Shown: positions 35,809 through 45,236, numbered from the stretch's first letter. The stretch: DNA of 64,000 nt from Frischella japonica (GCF_014489845.1 NZ_JABURY010000016.1:78829-142828); one strand, 5' to 3'. Numbers and translations are program-made. The notes: generated by a model from the letters alone, not told the origin.

Positions 35809-38235
35809 TCAAATCGTAAGGTATTTTCCGATTAGTGATTTTGGATTTTTCACCAAGTCTTTAGGGGTTCCTTCGGCAATGATTTCACCGCCTTTTAATC
35901 CTCCTTCAGGGCCAAGCTCTACGATCCAATCACACGATTCAAGAACTTCATGATTATGTTCAATAACAATCACAGAGTTTCCGCTTTTGATTAATTCATC
36001 CAACAGTTTTATCAGCTGAGCTGTATCATAAAGGCTTAAACCAGTAGTGGGTTCATCCATGATATACAAGATATTTCCTTTTCGTTGCCGTCCTAATTCC
36101 TTCGCGAGTTTTAGTCTTTGGGTTTCCCCCCCGCTCATTGTTGAAGTGGGTTGCCCAAGTTTTATATATCCCATACCAATCCGTTCCATTATCTGTAACG
36201 GACGAACAATGACATCATTATCACTAAATAGGGCTATCGCTTCGGAAATCTGCATATCAAGAATTTCTGAAATATTTTTCCCTTTATACGTGACAGTTAA
36301 AACTTCGTTGTTATATCTTTTACCTTTACATTTTTCGCACGTTGCGTACATCTTTAAGCTACCTTCAGGAAAAATAGCTTTACGTCCACTACCATGACAC
36401 TCTCGGCAAGCGCCCTCGGAATTGAAGGAAAAGTGTCCAGCCGTTAAATTTAACCGTTTTGCTTCGGGTTGTTCTGCAAATAATCTGCGTATCTTGTCCC
36501 ATATTTTGGTAAAAGTAACAGGATTCGAATTTATATTTCTTCCTATTGGTGCCTGCGATACTTCAGCAAAGCCAGAAATATTTTCTGCGCCATCAAGCCT
36601 TTCGGCTATTGTTTCGATTAATAGTGATTCATCTTCAAAATCTACTTCTTCTCCATTGGTATTGTTCTTATTGGCGTCTAAGCGAAAATAACTTTTTAAC
36701 AGGGGCGTTAGCGTGCTCGATATCAAGGAGCTTTTACCACTTCCGGAAACGCCCGAAACCCCAATAAGAATGCCTAATGGAAATGCGACTGAAATATCTT
36801 TTAAATTGTTGGTTTTGGCGTGTCGAATGACTAAACGGGGAATAGCAGAATCATCGATATTTTGTTTTAACATCCTTACCGGCATTTTTGCTTTACCGGA
36901 AAGATATTGTCCTGTCAATGATTTATCGCATTTTAACAGACCAGCATAATCACCTTCATAAATTACTTCTCCGCCTTCAATCCCCGCTTTTGGGCCAATA
37001 TCAATGATATGTTCAGCTATTTCTATCGTACTTCTGTCATGTTCCACGACAATAACCGTGTTGCCCAAATCTTTAAGCGCTTTTATGGATTGTAAAAGTT
37101 CAATTTTTTCTGATTCATGTAGACCCACTGTGGGTTCATCAAGAATATAGATAAGTGACTCCAGTTTCGATTCCAAATGCGAATTAAGGAAGAGTCGTTG
37201 TATTTCTCCGCCACTTAGTGAGGACATTTCTCTATAAAGTGATAAATGCCCTAAACGAGAAGCAATTAATGAGTTTGTTTTACCCAAAATATCTTTAAGA
37301 AGATTTTTCCCAAATTGCGTTATTTCGTTTAGTTCTAATGCCGATTCAAAAAACGTTTTAGCCTCGTCTAAAGTCATTTTGCCGACTTGACCAATATGTT
37401 TATCATTAATTAATATGTTGCGAGCTTCTTCACCTATGCGATATCCGTGGCATTCTGAGCAGAGGGTTATTTCGTACAGACCATTTAAATATTCGCCTCT
37501 TTTGTGTTTAGCTTGCAAAATTCTTGATAAGCAGAAGCTTTGATTTGCACTGTTATTGCTGACATAATGGCCGTTTACCACTTCTTCTTTTATTTCATCC
37601 GGTATTTCTAAATAAGGCTGATCCATATAGCCTTTGAAATTCCTTTCCAAGACGCGAAGTATACCGGGGGTTACCCCGATAAAATTGAATAACTCTCGAA
37701 CGGTGGGATTTTTATTTGCAATAAGCTTTTCCATATTAACGTGATAATATGCGCCTCTGCCAGCGCATTTCATACACATTCCGTTAGGGTTATTATAGGA
37801 AAAATAGCCTAATTCAAGGCGCTCTTCCTCATGTCCACACTTAGCGCAGACCTTATCTTGTCCAATAGTTTCGTTGCACTCTGAACATTTAACCTGCCCT
37901 TCACTTGAATACAGTAGGGCAAGAAGGTTGAATATATTTGTTTTTGAACCGACTGTTGATCTTGGGTTATTCTGACGTACAACACTTTGCTTAACTGCGA
38001 TTGTCGGGCCGATACCCTCTATGCTTGCGAATTTTCTCTCATTTTCAAGTCCCGGAAAGATTCCTAATGATTGAAGATACCCTTTACGTCCTTCTTCAAA
38101 CACAATATCAAACATCAGACTAGACTTTCCTGATCCACTTATACCGGTGGCAACGGTTAATTTGTTTTTGGGAATAGTAATATCAACATCTTTAAGATTG
38201 TGAATCCGAGCTCCTGTTATTTTTATACTTTTCAT
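35809..38235 (-). CDS. UvrA-like ABC ATPase (UvrA2 type), probable drug-resistance protein
   Basis: The 808-residue protein has both ABC halves of UvrA: Walker A GISGSGKSS (31-39) and GVSGSGKSSL (near 490), zinc-binding pairs (CSECNETIGQDKVCAKCG; CRECHGSGRK with CEKCKGKRYN), and two signature motifs with Walker B (LSGGEIQRL, YILDEPTVGL; MSGGETQRL, YIMDEPTTGL). Housekeeping UvrA has about 940 residues; the shorter form lacking part of the UvrB-binding insertion is typical of UvrA2/DrrC-like paralogues, some of which protect antibiotic producers or resistant strains from DNA-binding drugs. It is the first gene of a cluster with the serine hydrolase-like and MATE genes. Codon use and position in the accessory stretch suggest transfer; I cannot exclude that it works in repair. 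Confidence 0.85.
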   Translation of the reverse strand: MKSIKITGARIHNLKDVDITIPKNKLTVATGISGSGKSSLMFDIVFEEGRKGYLQSLGIFPGLENERKFASIEGIGPTIAVKQSVVRQNNPRSTVGSKTNIFNLLALLYSSEGQVKCSECNETIGQDKVCAKCGHEEERLELGYFSYNNPNGMCMKCAGRGAYYHVNMEKLIANKNPTVRELFNFIGVTPGILRVLERNFKGYMDQPYLEIPDEIKEEVVNGHYVSNNSANQSFCLSRILQAKHKRGEYLNGLYEITLCSECHGYRIGEEARNILINDKHIGQVGKMTLDEAKTFFESALELNEITQFGKNLLKDILGKTNSLIASRLGHLSLYREMSSLSGGEIQRLFLNSHLESKLESLIYILDEPTVGLHESEKIELLQSIKALKDLGNTVIVVEHDRSTIEIAEHIIDIGPKAGIEGGEVIYEGDYAGLLKCDKSLTGQYLSGKAKMPVRMLKQNIDDSAIPRLVIRHAKTNNLKDISVAFPLGILIGVSGVSGSGKSSLISSTLTPLLKSYFRLDANKNNTNGEEVDFEDESLLIETIAERLDGAENISGFAEVSQAPIGRNINSNPVTFTKIWDKIRRLFAEQPEAKRLNLTAGHFSFNSEGACRECHGSGRKAIFPEGSLKMYATCEKCKGKRYNNEVLTVTYKGKNISEILDMQISEAIALFSDNDVIVRPLQIMERIGMGYIKLGQPTSTMSGGETQRLKLAKELGRQRKGNILYIMDEPTTGLSLYDTAQLIKLLDELIKSGNSVIVIEHNHEVLESCDWIVELGPEGGLKGGEIIAEGTPKDLVKNPKSLIGKYLTI

Positions 38236-38893
38236 CTAATCACACCTTGTCTTTTTAATTAAGAAATTTCAACTAATTTATTTATCGTTAAGATCAAACT
38301 ATTGAGGAAATATAGAGCATTATTTTTTATTAGTGAAATGAAATATCTATATTTTTTAAAATTTATTGACAAAATTGCAATTTTGTGCATTGGTTGTATT
38401 TGACCAATATTTTTACTCGAACTTCATCGAAAAATTATCTAATAATTTTATATTGGCTTTCGCTTCTTTTGCCTAGCTAAATTAGGTAACTTAATTAGTA
38501 ATTAAAAAATTTATTAATAAAAATTCAGAAGGATAAAAGTGTTTAAGAAAAAGTTTAAAATTAAAAAATGACATTGTTTTTTAAATGTCCCATTTTTCAT
38601 TATCGAAAAATAAATCGTTAAAACGTAGAATTAATGAATTAGCCTGTAAACATTGCGGGAAGAAGGTGATTTGGAAATGCTAGCTTTCCATTAACAAAAA
38701 TAAATGAGCATCGACTCAAAGCGACCGTTATTTCGTGCGAAGATGATAAAAATATTTAAATATAATATTTGACTGATTATAAAATGGCTTTAGATACACA
38801 TAGAAATTATATTGTTTTTATATTTACCTTTAAAAGAGATAACTCCAAAAATCTATGTCATTATCTTCCATTTCTCATGCTACAATCCTACTA
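38236..38893. other. long intergenic region upstream of the UvrA-like gene
   Basis: Apart from a 32-codon frame (38585-38683, listed separately) I find no coding sequence. The region should hold the promoter of the UvrA-like gene at 38236-38400, where several TTGACA/TATATT-like hexamers occur (for example TTGACAAA near 38367), but none is decisive. Confidence 0.45.
38585..38683 (+). CDS. possible 32-residue peptide with a CxxC...C end
   Basis: ATG 38585 to TAG 38683 encodes a 32-residue basic peptide. Its second half, ELACKHCGKKVIWKC, has a C-x2-C-x7-C spacing like a zinc ribbon start. There is no good ribosome site. It could be the truncated beginning of a zinc-finger protein or chance; it is the only plus-strand frame in this stretch with a protein-like end. 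Confidence 0.25.
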   Translation: MSHFSLSKNKSLKRRINELACKHCGKKVIWKC

Positions 38894-39829
38894 TTACCAT
38901 ACCTTCAACTCATTGCTACCTTGGGGCATATATAAGAAAATAGGATCACCTCCTTCTATATTTCTTTCTTCTCCTTCATCATTTTTTACACGAGCTTTCA
39001 TATAAAGCATTGGCCGTAGATTTTTTTGCCAAAGTGCCACAATTTTACCATTCGCATAGTATTGAATTTGGTAATTTTTGATCGGTAAAAATTCACGATT
39101 CGTTATTCTAGAATCCGAATCGGTTAGCATAGGTTTTCTTTTATATGAATTTTTTATTTCATCATAATTATTTTCGTAGGTTGTGTTTGATACAATACCT
39201 GAAGAATGAAGAAATTCCCTATGATATGCAATTTCATCTCTGTTAATGCATATTGTTCTTATTTGATTATATTTTTCGACAATTTTTTGTTCGATATTTG
39301 GGACATTTTTTAAATTAACTGATGCTGCAAGCTCCTGATCGTAAGTAAAGGGTACATCAACATCAATCATCAATTTAGCTTCATAATAAGGTAACTTTTG
39401 CTCTTCCAACCCTTGTGGCAAGTTAAATTCGGCAATTTGTTGATAATCTTTTAAAGAAGTATCTTTGTCGGCTGCTCGGTATATGGTAACAGATGCATTA
39501 GCGTATTTAGTTATATAGTCTTCTCCATCTCTTGAGTAAACTTTGATGATGACATTTTTTTTACCGGCATTGAATAATAAAAGATTTAAAGGCAACATGG
39601 TTGATTGTCCAGTATTATCAGTAAATCGATAATCTTGTGCTCCCTCGACTTCAATAATGAGTTTGCATCCGTTTTTGGTAACTTGTGCGCCGAATGCCGG
39701 GCGATGTGTGTAATTTTGCGTTAAGGCTAATTCTTGTTGTATGATTTCTTCCATTTGTTTTTCTTGGTTTTCTTGTCCGCAAGAAAACAAAAAACAACTA
39801 AGTAAAAACAAACTGATTAATTTTTTCAT
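38894..39829 (-). CDS. lipoprotein, member of a tandem paralogue family
   Basis: The 311-residue product has a lipoprotein signal with lipobox LFSC (Cys17). The mature part is beta-rich with one long helix (NVPNIEQKIVEKYNQIRTI, about residues 188-206); landmarks shared with the paralogue at 40552-41433 are PYYEAKLMIDVDVPFTYD, YQIQYYANGKIVALW and the ending LYMPQGSNELKVW. The paralogue has PYWEFQTKFTANVPYQLTGW, EIRFYGNGKLVRLE and HKPKNSGELEVIR at the same places. A dead third copy lies between them. No family is recognised; periplasmic location and tandem diversification are the facts. Confidence 0.7.
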   Translation of the reverse strand: MKKLISLFLLSCFLFSCGQENQEKQMEEIIQQELALTQNYTHRPAFGAQVTKNGCKLIIEVEGAQDYRFTDNTGQSTMLPLNLLLFNAGKKNVIIKVYSRDGEDYITKYANASVTIYRAADKDTSLKDYQQIAEFNLPQGLEEQKLPYYEAKLMIDVDVPFTYDQELAASVNLKNVPNIEQKIVEKYNQIRTICINRDEIAYHREFLHSSGIVSNTTYENNYDEIKNSYKRKPMLTDSDSRITNREFLPIKNYQIQYYANGKIVALWQKNLRPMLYMKARVKNDEGEERNIEGGDPIFLYMPQGSNELKVW

Positions 39830-39835
39830 GATTAC

Positions 39836-40330
39836 CTATCTTATTACTTCTAATTCGTCTGAGCCTTCGGGTATATAGAGCATTATGGAAAACGTACCTC
39901 TGGATATGAATAAGTTTCATTTTCTACCACATTAATAACCGGTTTTCCTTCCAATGTCTTTAAAGTTACTAGATACCTCTTTGCATAAAATTTCAATTAA
40001 CTATATTCGGTAAAATGTACATTTGGTCGAAATAAAACTTCTTTGATTTCTTTTATATCATTTTTTCCTGCTCATCTGTTAAATAATAATTTTTTTGTTT
40101 CTTTCCTGAACTCTTTTAACAAAGCAATAAATAAATTAGTATTTTCATTATTTAAACTATTTCTTATTGAAGTAAATTTCTCTCCTATTTTTATATCAAT
40201 ATCAACAATTTTTGTCAGATCTTTTTATTTATTCCAACCCGTTATATTATAAAGTAAATTATAAATTTCAAATTCATTTATTTAGATCCAATTTTTAAAG
40301 TCATCTTTATCCTTAGGTAAGGCAATACAA
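39836..40330 (-). pseudogene. dead middle copy of the tandem lipoprotein family
   Basis: Reading the minus strand downward, the frame gives FEIYNLLYNITGWNK with a stop, then IVDIDIKIGEKFTSIRNSL, ALLKEFRKETKKLLFNR with a stop, KEIKEVLFRPNVHFTEYS, FYAKRYLVTLKTLEGKPVI, and after one frameshift near 39880 the family ending LYIPEGSDELEVIR with TAG at 39836. The order matches both intact paralogues (ITGW/LTGW segment, long helix, F/Y-Y-A/G-N/K-G/R strand, P-x-G-S-x-E-L end). At least three in-frame stops and one frameshift make it non-functional. No start or signal peptide remains. Confidence 0.75.
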
Positions 40331-40333
40331 AAA

Positions 40334-40417
40334 TTATTTTTCCTTAATTTGCTGTAGTTCCCCTGTAGCTTTTGCCACAAAACCATGTGCATTGCGATAA
40401 TTTATTAATTTGATTTT
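40334..40417 (-). pseudogene. short C-terminal relic of an unidentified gene
   Basis: A frame ending at TAA 40334 encodes NYRNAHGFVAKATGELQQIK followed by EK. The sequence looks like a genuine protein end but has no start, and a TGA precedes it. It abuts the dead lipoprotein copy and does not match that family. Confidence 0.3.
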
Positions 40418-40527
40418 TCACTTTATAATTAATATTAAATGTCGATACAATATCGAGGATATACATTAGTCTTTAATGGGATACTGTATTGGCGTGTCTC
40501 CACCATTGTTAAGGCCATATAAGAAAT

Positions 40528-40543
40528 GGCGGAGTTATCCGCC
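40528..40543 (-). terminator. probable terminator of the exported protein gene at 40552
   Basis: GGCGGA and TCCGCC form a GC-rich 6-bp stem with a 4-base loop, 9 bases after the stop of the minus-strand gene, followed by ATTTCTTAT on that strand. The T run is modest. Confidence 0.5.
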
Positions 40544-40551
40544 TATTTTAT

Positions 40552-41433
40552 TTATCTTATTACTTCTAATTCACCAGAGTTTTTTGGCTTATGATAAAAT
40601 AATGGATAGGTATAAATAACAGATTTCCCATTTTCAATTATTTCACTTTTTAAACATGATTCACCATTATTATCTTCTAATCTAACCAATTTACCATTAC
40701 CATAAAACCTTATTTCACAATTGATAAAGGGCAATATTTTTTCTTTTTCTTCTGAAAAAGGCGTTATTTTGTCATCATTTTTTTCATATAATGATACTGA
40801 TTCTTCGAAAATTTTATTTTTAACTAATAATCTAAAAGCGGAAATATCTTTTTTTTCAATAGCATTTTTTATTTTTTCATATGCTATATTTAATTCATTT
40901 TTAATATTATTAATAGATTCTGAATTTTTCCATCCTGTTAATTGATAAGGTACATTTGCGGTAAATTTGGTTTGAAACTCCCAATAAGGCAATCCTTCTT
41001 TAGGAACTATCATATCAGGTATTTTTAGAATAATTTCTCTTTTGTTATCAAATGTCCACGCATCTATCTTTTTATTTAATTCTAATGAAAAATAACTATT
41101 TGGTAATATCATGTTATTACCTTTGAGAGGGTATACCTTTATTGTTAAAATTTGTTCACCTGATTCTAATATCCCTGTATTTATTGGAAACTCCATATTC
41201 AATCCGCCAGACTTTTCAAAAAATTTTAATAAAGGCAAATCATTTATTCGTATATCAAAATTAACAGCAGAGCTCTTCAAATTTATTTGATAATAAGGTC
41301 TATTACTGAACTTATTTATCGTTGGATTTTGAGTAAGTTTCATGTTAATTTCATTTATTTTATGATTACTTTTTGCACATACTAATGAAAGAAAACTTGC
41401 AAGCAGTAATATAATTATCTTACGACTAATCAT
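40552..41433 (-). CDS. exported protein, member of a tandem paralogue family
   Basis: From ATG 41433 the 293-residue product starts MISRKIIILLLASFLSLVCAKS, a signal peptide; the cysteine could be lipidated but SLVC is a poor lipobox. The mature part repeats the family layout described for 38894-39829: PYWEFQTKFTANVPYQLTGW in the middle, a long helix (NNIKNELNIAYEKIKNAI) and the C-terminal EIRFYGNGKLVRLEDN and SGELEVIR. ATG 41439 is an alternative; the still longer frame starts with TTG. It is the first gene of the array, and a hairpin terminator follows. Function unknown. Confidence 0.65.
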   Translation of the reverse strand: MISRKIIILLLASFLSLVCAKSNHKINEINMKLTQNPTINKFSNRPYYQINLKSSAVNFDIRINDLPLLKFFEKSGGLNMEFPINTGILESGEQILTIKVYPLKGNNMILPNSYFSLELNKKIDAWTFDNKREIILKIPDMIVPKEGLPYWEFQTKFTANVPYQLTGWKNSESINNIKNELNIAYEKIKNAIEKKDISAFRLLVKNKIFEESVSLYEKNDDKITPFSEEKEKILPFINCEIRFYGNGKLVRLEDNNGESCLKSEIIENGKSVIYTYPLFYHKPKNSGELEVIR

Positions 41434-42480
41434 ATACATAATATTTTTTATCAATTTCTGAGGTTTCCTTCCTTAATAACAGTGTACTCTTCTTTCTTTG
41501 TTTATTAAAACCATTAGTTTTTACATATATGCTGAATGTGATTTTAATATAGATGATTTTTTCATGATTTTTTATTAAATTTCTTGGCGGATTAAATCTC
41601 AATGCCAGTTATAACAAAAAAGTTTATTTGCAATATAGTCTACGATATTACAGGTTGAAAGTTACCCTTCATAAGTTAATGATACAGTTTCTATGGAATA
41701 TCTGATAATTTCCCTATCAAAAAAATCAATTTTTATGCTCGATAATTTTGATATATTTAGATCACTGAATTTTATTTATATAACTAACGAATTTCGTTAT
41801 GATGAAATGATAATCCTCAATTTTTATGATATTTTTACTTTTACAAGGTGTTTTTGCGAAAATAATGGTTTTAAGCAATTTCATAATATTCTTCGTCGGC
41901 TTAAAGATACTCGTTTGTAAATAAATATTAAAAATGGTAAATCATAATCCATCCACAAGTTTAGTCTAAAAGAGTAATACAAAATACTAAAAATGCTTGA
42001 AATTTCTATCTAACCTATTGACGTTATCTTATACAAATGGATAGATAGCTTATAGCAGACTATATAGTAGCTTTACATTCGCATAATTAAACACGTCCTT
42101 TATAACTCGTAATACCATTATTATCCCATGAGTTAATTTAGCCAAAAATCTTAGTGGGTATTAAACTTTGAAAAATAGTCAATTCGATAAATAGATACTT
42201 ACCAATATAAATATAGGTAGTTAAAAAATCTCGATAGGTTTAAATCGATAGACTTTCAATACATTCCATTAAAAATATCCTTATAATGTTATTAAATATT
42301 AATTTATTATATGAAAAATACCATACCTGTTGCGAAGAACCAAATTTCGGATACAAAAACCAGTATAGATTGTTTTTAACCTAGAATTTTCTTGCTTTAT
42401 TATTTGCTTAATTACTAAATTTAACTAACTACTCTTGTTTTAACGTATATCGATAACATAACACAGCAACATTTCTAATT
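41434..42480. other. 1-kb AT-rich region with no recognised gene
   Basis: The stretch between the tandem exported genes and fruA is about a kilobase with only short frames. The longest (plus strand, 41693-41920, 75 codons) has no ribosome site and no recognisable motif, so I do not call it. I see no repeat, tRNA fragment or transposon end that would explain the gap. It is the far border of the accessory stretch. Confidence 0.5.
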
Positions 42481-42512
42481 AAAAAAAAGCAAGGTATTTA
42501 ACCTTGCTTTTT
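42481..42512 (-). terminator. Rho-independent terminator of fruBKA
   Basis: A perfect 12-bp stem (42484-42495 with 42501-42512, core GCAAGGT / ACCTTGC) and a 5-base loop is followed on the minus strand by a run of eight T. It lies 13 bases after the fruA stop. Confidence 0.92.
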
Positions 42513-42525
42513 AAAACAACACTGA

Positions 42526-44292
42526 TTAACTAGCCATTTTTTCCGCTAAAGCGATTTCTTGTTGGGATTCTGGTTTTTTGATCATAGCATAAATAATACC
42601 ACCAATAAGCGAACCTATAGCTATGGCTAATAAATATTTAACCGGATGATCAACAACACCAGGAATAAGTAAAGCAAATATTCCACCGTGTGGTGTTCTT
42701 AAAGTTGTTTCCCATAATAAAGCTAACCCACCGGTTATAGCTCCACCAATAATACAACTCGGGATAACACGCAAAGGATCTCGGGCAGCAAATGGGATCG
42801 CACCTTCTGAAATAAAGCAAAGTCCTAAAACAAATGCAGCTCTACCACTTTGCTGCTCTGTTTTATTGAATTTCTTACTCGCAATGATTGTGGCAATTGT
42901 CATAGCCAGTGGCGGTACCATTCCCGCCGCCATAATGGCTGCCATTGGTGCGTATTGCTGTTCTGCAATTAAGCCAACACCTGTTGCATAAGCTGCTTTA
43001 TTAAGTGGACCTCCCATGTCAGTACACATCATCGCACCTAAAATTGCGCCTAAAATCACAACCGAAGTAGAATGCTGCATTACTTTTAACCATTCATTCA
43101 ATGCCTTCATAAGAAAAGCTATCGGTTCACCAAAAACCAGTTGCATACCTAATCCAACTATTAAGGTGGCCATTAATGGTACGATCAGAATCGGTTTTAG
43201 AGAACTCATACTCTGTGGCAATTTTATATAGCGTGTCAGTAATAATGCAACATAACCAGCAAAATAACCGGCAATGATTCCGCCTAAAAATCCAGCACCA
43301 ATTTCAGCCGCTAAAAATCCACCAACCAATCCAGGAACCAGACCAGGTCTATCCGCAATTGAGTATGCTATATAACCAGCTAATAATGGTACCATTAATA
43401 TAAATGCTATTGAACCAATTTGCGCCAGATGTGCTTCTCCGACTAAGGTATTGACCATGACTTCTTTCGTCACTTCAATATTATCAACCGTTACTTTAAC
43501 CATTTGTGGTAAATTTTCAAAATGGCCTAAAGCAAACGACAGAGCTTTAATTAAACCGCCCGCGACAACCATGGGTAACATATATGAAATACCGGTTAAT
43601 AGGTGTTGATAAATGCCTTTTTTCTCTTTGCTAGTCTGTGTTGTTTTAACAGTCGATTCTGGTTGATAAATTTTCGCTTCAGCAAATGCACGATCAAATT
43701 CTTGAGCCGTTTTCTTTAATGCTGGTCCTGTTTTGGTGCGATACATTAATTTACCAGCAAATTTACTAAGGTCTACTTCAATATCACAGGCAACAATTAC
43801 TATATCAGCGGCGGCAATTTCTTCGGCTGTTAATTCATTACCAACCCCAACCGAACCACGGGTTTCAACCTTACACCACCAACCGCGTTTTTTCGCCTCT
43901 TCTTCAATCGCTTCGGCAGCCATAAAAGTATGTGCAACTCCGGTTGGGCAAGCTGTTACCGCAACAATTCTTTTTGTATCTTTATTTATTATGGTATCAG
44001 ATGAAGAGACATCGGTATTAACGGTGTAAATTTCAGCTTTATTTTCAGTATCAATTAAAATCTGTTTTGGATTAGCAAAAAGTTGATCAATATCCATAAC
44101 AGTGTAAACTTTTTTACCATTTAAAGTGGTATCAGATATTGTTCCTTGTCCAATCAAGACCACAACAGCTGCATCGGTAACAACATTAACAATTGTATGA
44201 TTTAACTCTTTAGCTGCTAACGTTAATTCTGCCTTAGCTAAACGTGCTATTGCGGGTCCAATTTGATTTGTTATAGCTATATAAATATTCAT
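42526..44292 (-). CDS. fruA: fructose PTS EIIB'BC permease
   Basis: FruA transports fructose and phosphorylates it to fructose 1-phosphate. The 588-residue protein has a degenerate EIIB' domain (1-100), the active EIIB domain with phospho-Cys115 in AVTACPTGVAHTF, and the membrane EIIC domain from about residue 230 (YQHLLTGISYMLPMVVAGGL), with the conserved MMCTDMGGPLNKAAYA and FISEGAIPFAARDPLRVIP. It is about 25 residues longer than E. coli FruA (563); the extra part is a loop in EIIC (KVTVDNIEVTKEVMVN) between the first membrane segments. It is last in fruBKA. Confidence 0.97.
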   Translation of the reverse strand: MNIYIAITNQIGPAIARLAKAELTLAAKELNHTIVNVVTDAAVVVLIGQGTISDTTLNGKKVYTVMDIDQLFANPKQILIDTENKAEIYTVNTDVSSSDTIINKDTKRIVAVTACPTGVAHTFMAAEAIEEEAKKRGWWCKVETRGSVGVGNELTAEEIAAADIVIVACDIEVDLSKFAGKLMYRTKTGPALKKTAQEFDRAFAEAKIYQPESTVKTTQTSKEKKGIYQHLLTGISYMLPMVVAGGLIKALSFALGHFENLPQMVKVTVDNIEVTKEVMVNTLVGEAHLAQIGSIAFILMVPLLAGYIAYSIADRPGLVPGLVGGFLAAEIGAGFLGGIIAGYFAGYVALLLTRYIKLPQSMSSLKPILIVPLMATLIVGLGMQLVFGEPIAFLMKALNEWLKVMQHSTSVVILGAILGAMMCTDMGGPLNKAAYATGVGLIAEQQYAPMAAIMAAGMVPPLAMTIATIIASKKFNKTEQQSGRAAFVLGLCFISEGAIPFAARDPLRVIPSCIIGGAITGGLALLWETTLRTPHGGIFALLIPGVVDHPVKYLLAIAIGSLIGGIIYAMIKKPESQQEIALAEKMAS

Positions 44293-44300
44293 ATTTTCTC

Positions 44301-45236
44301 CTATCCAGCAATAATTTCTATTTGCTCAATCATCTCATTAAGCTTTGTCTTATCAGAAATACCTACTCCAGCTTGGCTCACTGATAAGGCAGAAACTGCA
44401 CAAGCAAAAATTAGTGTCTGTTTAATTGAATAATTGGATAATAACCCGTGTACAATTCCAGCAACCATGGTATCACCAGCACCAACAGTACTCGTTACTT
44501 TACATTTAGGAGGTTTAGCTATCCATGCTTCTTGTTTCGATACCCATAAAGCGCCTTTACTGCCTAAAGAAACAATTACATTCTCTATTCCTCGACTAAC
44601 TAAATCAAACGCTGCTTTTTTAATTTCATCGATTGATGATAAAGAATAACCAACTAACATTTCTAATTCTTTATCATTGGGTTTGATTAACCAAGGTTTG
44701 GCTTTTAGTCCAGCGGCTAAAGCATCTCGACTACTATCGAAAATAACTTTAGGGCAGATAGTCTTAATTTTTGCAATCCAATTTGAAAACGCTGTTAAAT
44801 CTATACCTTTTGGAAGACTACCACTAATGACAACAATCTCAGCATCACTGAGGAAGCTTAATGACTGTTCCGCAAAACTTTGCCATTGATTATTATCAAC
44901 GGTAAATCCCGAAAAATTAAGATCTGTGACAGAACCACTTTCTTCAGTCAATTTGACATTAATCCTTGTACGACCAGCTATAGCAGAAAATTTATCTTCG
45001 ATACCTAATTGACTAAAGAGATGGCTAAACGCTTCGCGGTTCAAATCACCTAAAAAACCACTTGCTGTGACTTTATGCTCCAGATCGCATAATACTTTAG
45101 CTACATTAATCCCTTTACCTGCTGGTAAAAAATCATTTGTGCTAACTAAATTAACGTCGCCTAATTCAATATTCTGACAATAACCAATGAGATCATATGC
45201 TGGATTTAAGGTAAATGTTACAATACGATGGCTCAT
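44301..45236 (-). CDS. fruK: 1-phosphofructokinase
   Basis: FruK phosphorylates fructose 1-phosphate to fructose 1,6-bisphosphate; it belongs to the PfkB family. The 311-residue protein shows the first signature (AGKGINVAKVLCDL, about residues 38-51), the substrate GFLGD, and the ATP/anion-hole signature SLGSKGALWVS and VGAGDTMVAGIVHG with catalytic Asp near residue 255. Its ATG overlaps the fruB stop by one base (TAATG), and fruA follows after 8 bases. Confidence 0.96.
   Translation of the reverse strand: MSHRIVTFTLNPAYDLIGYCQNIELGDVNLVSTNDFLPAGKGINVAKVLCDLEHKVTASGFLGDLNREAFSHLFSQLGIEDKFSAIAGRTRINVKLTEESGSVTDLNFSGFTVDNNQWQSFAEQSLSFLSDAEIVVISGSLPKGIDLTAFSNWIAKIKTICPKVIFDSSRDALAAGLKAKPWLIKPNDKELEMLVGYSLSSIDEIKKAAFDLVSRGIENVIVSLGSKGALWVSKQEAWIAKPPKCKVTSTVGAGDTMVAGIVHGLLSNYSIKQTLIFACAVSALSVSQAGVGISDKTKLNEMIEQIEIIAG

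Noticed and set aside
36047..36949. Plus-strand frames opposite the UvrA-like gene
   Set aside because: Shadows of a gene with complete ABC motifs.
41693..41920. 75-codon plus-strand frame
   Set aside because: No ribosome site, no motif, typical of chance frames in AT-rich DNA; the opposite strand is equally open in part.
26297..42480. Duplication of the tRNA-Asn 3' end as an attachment site at the far side of the accessory zone
   Set aside because: I looked for the T-arm/acceptor sequence down to fruA and found none; no integrase gene is present.
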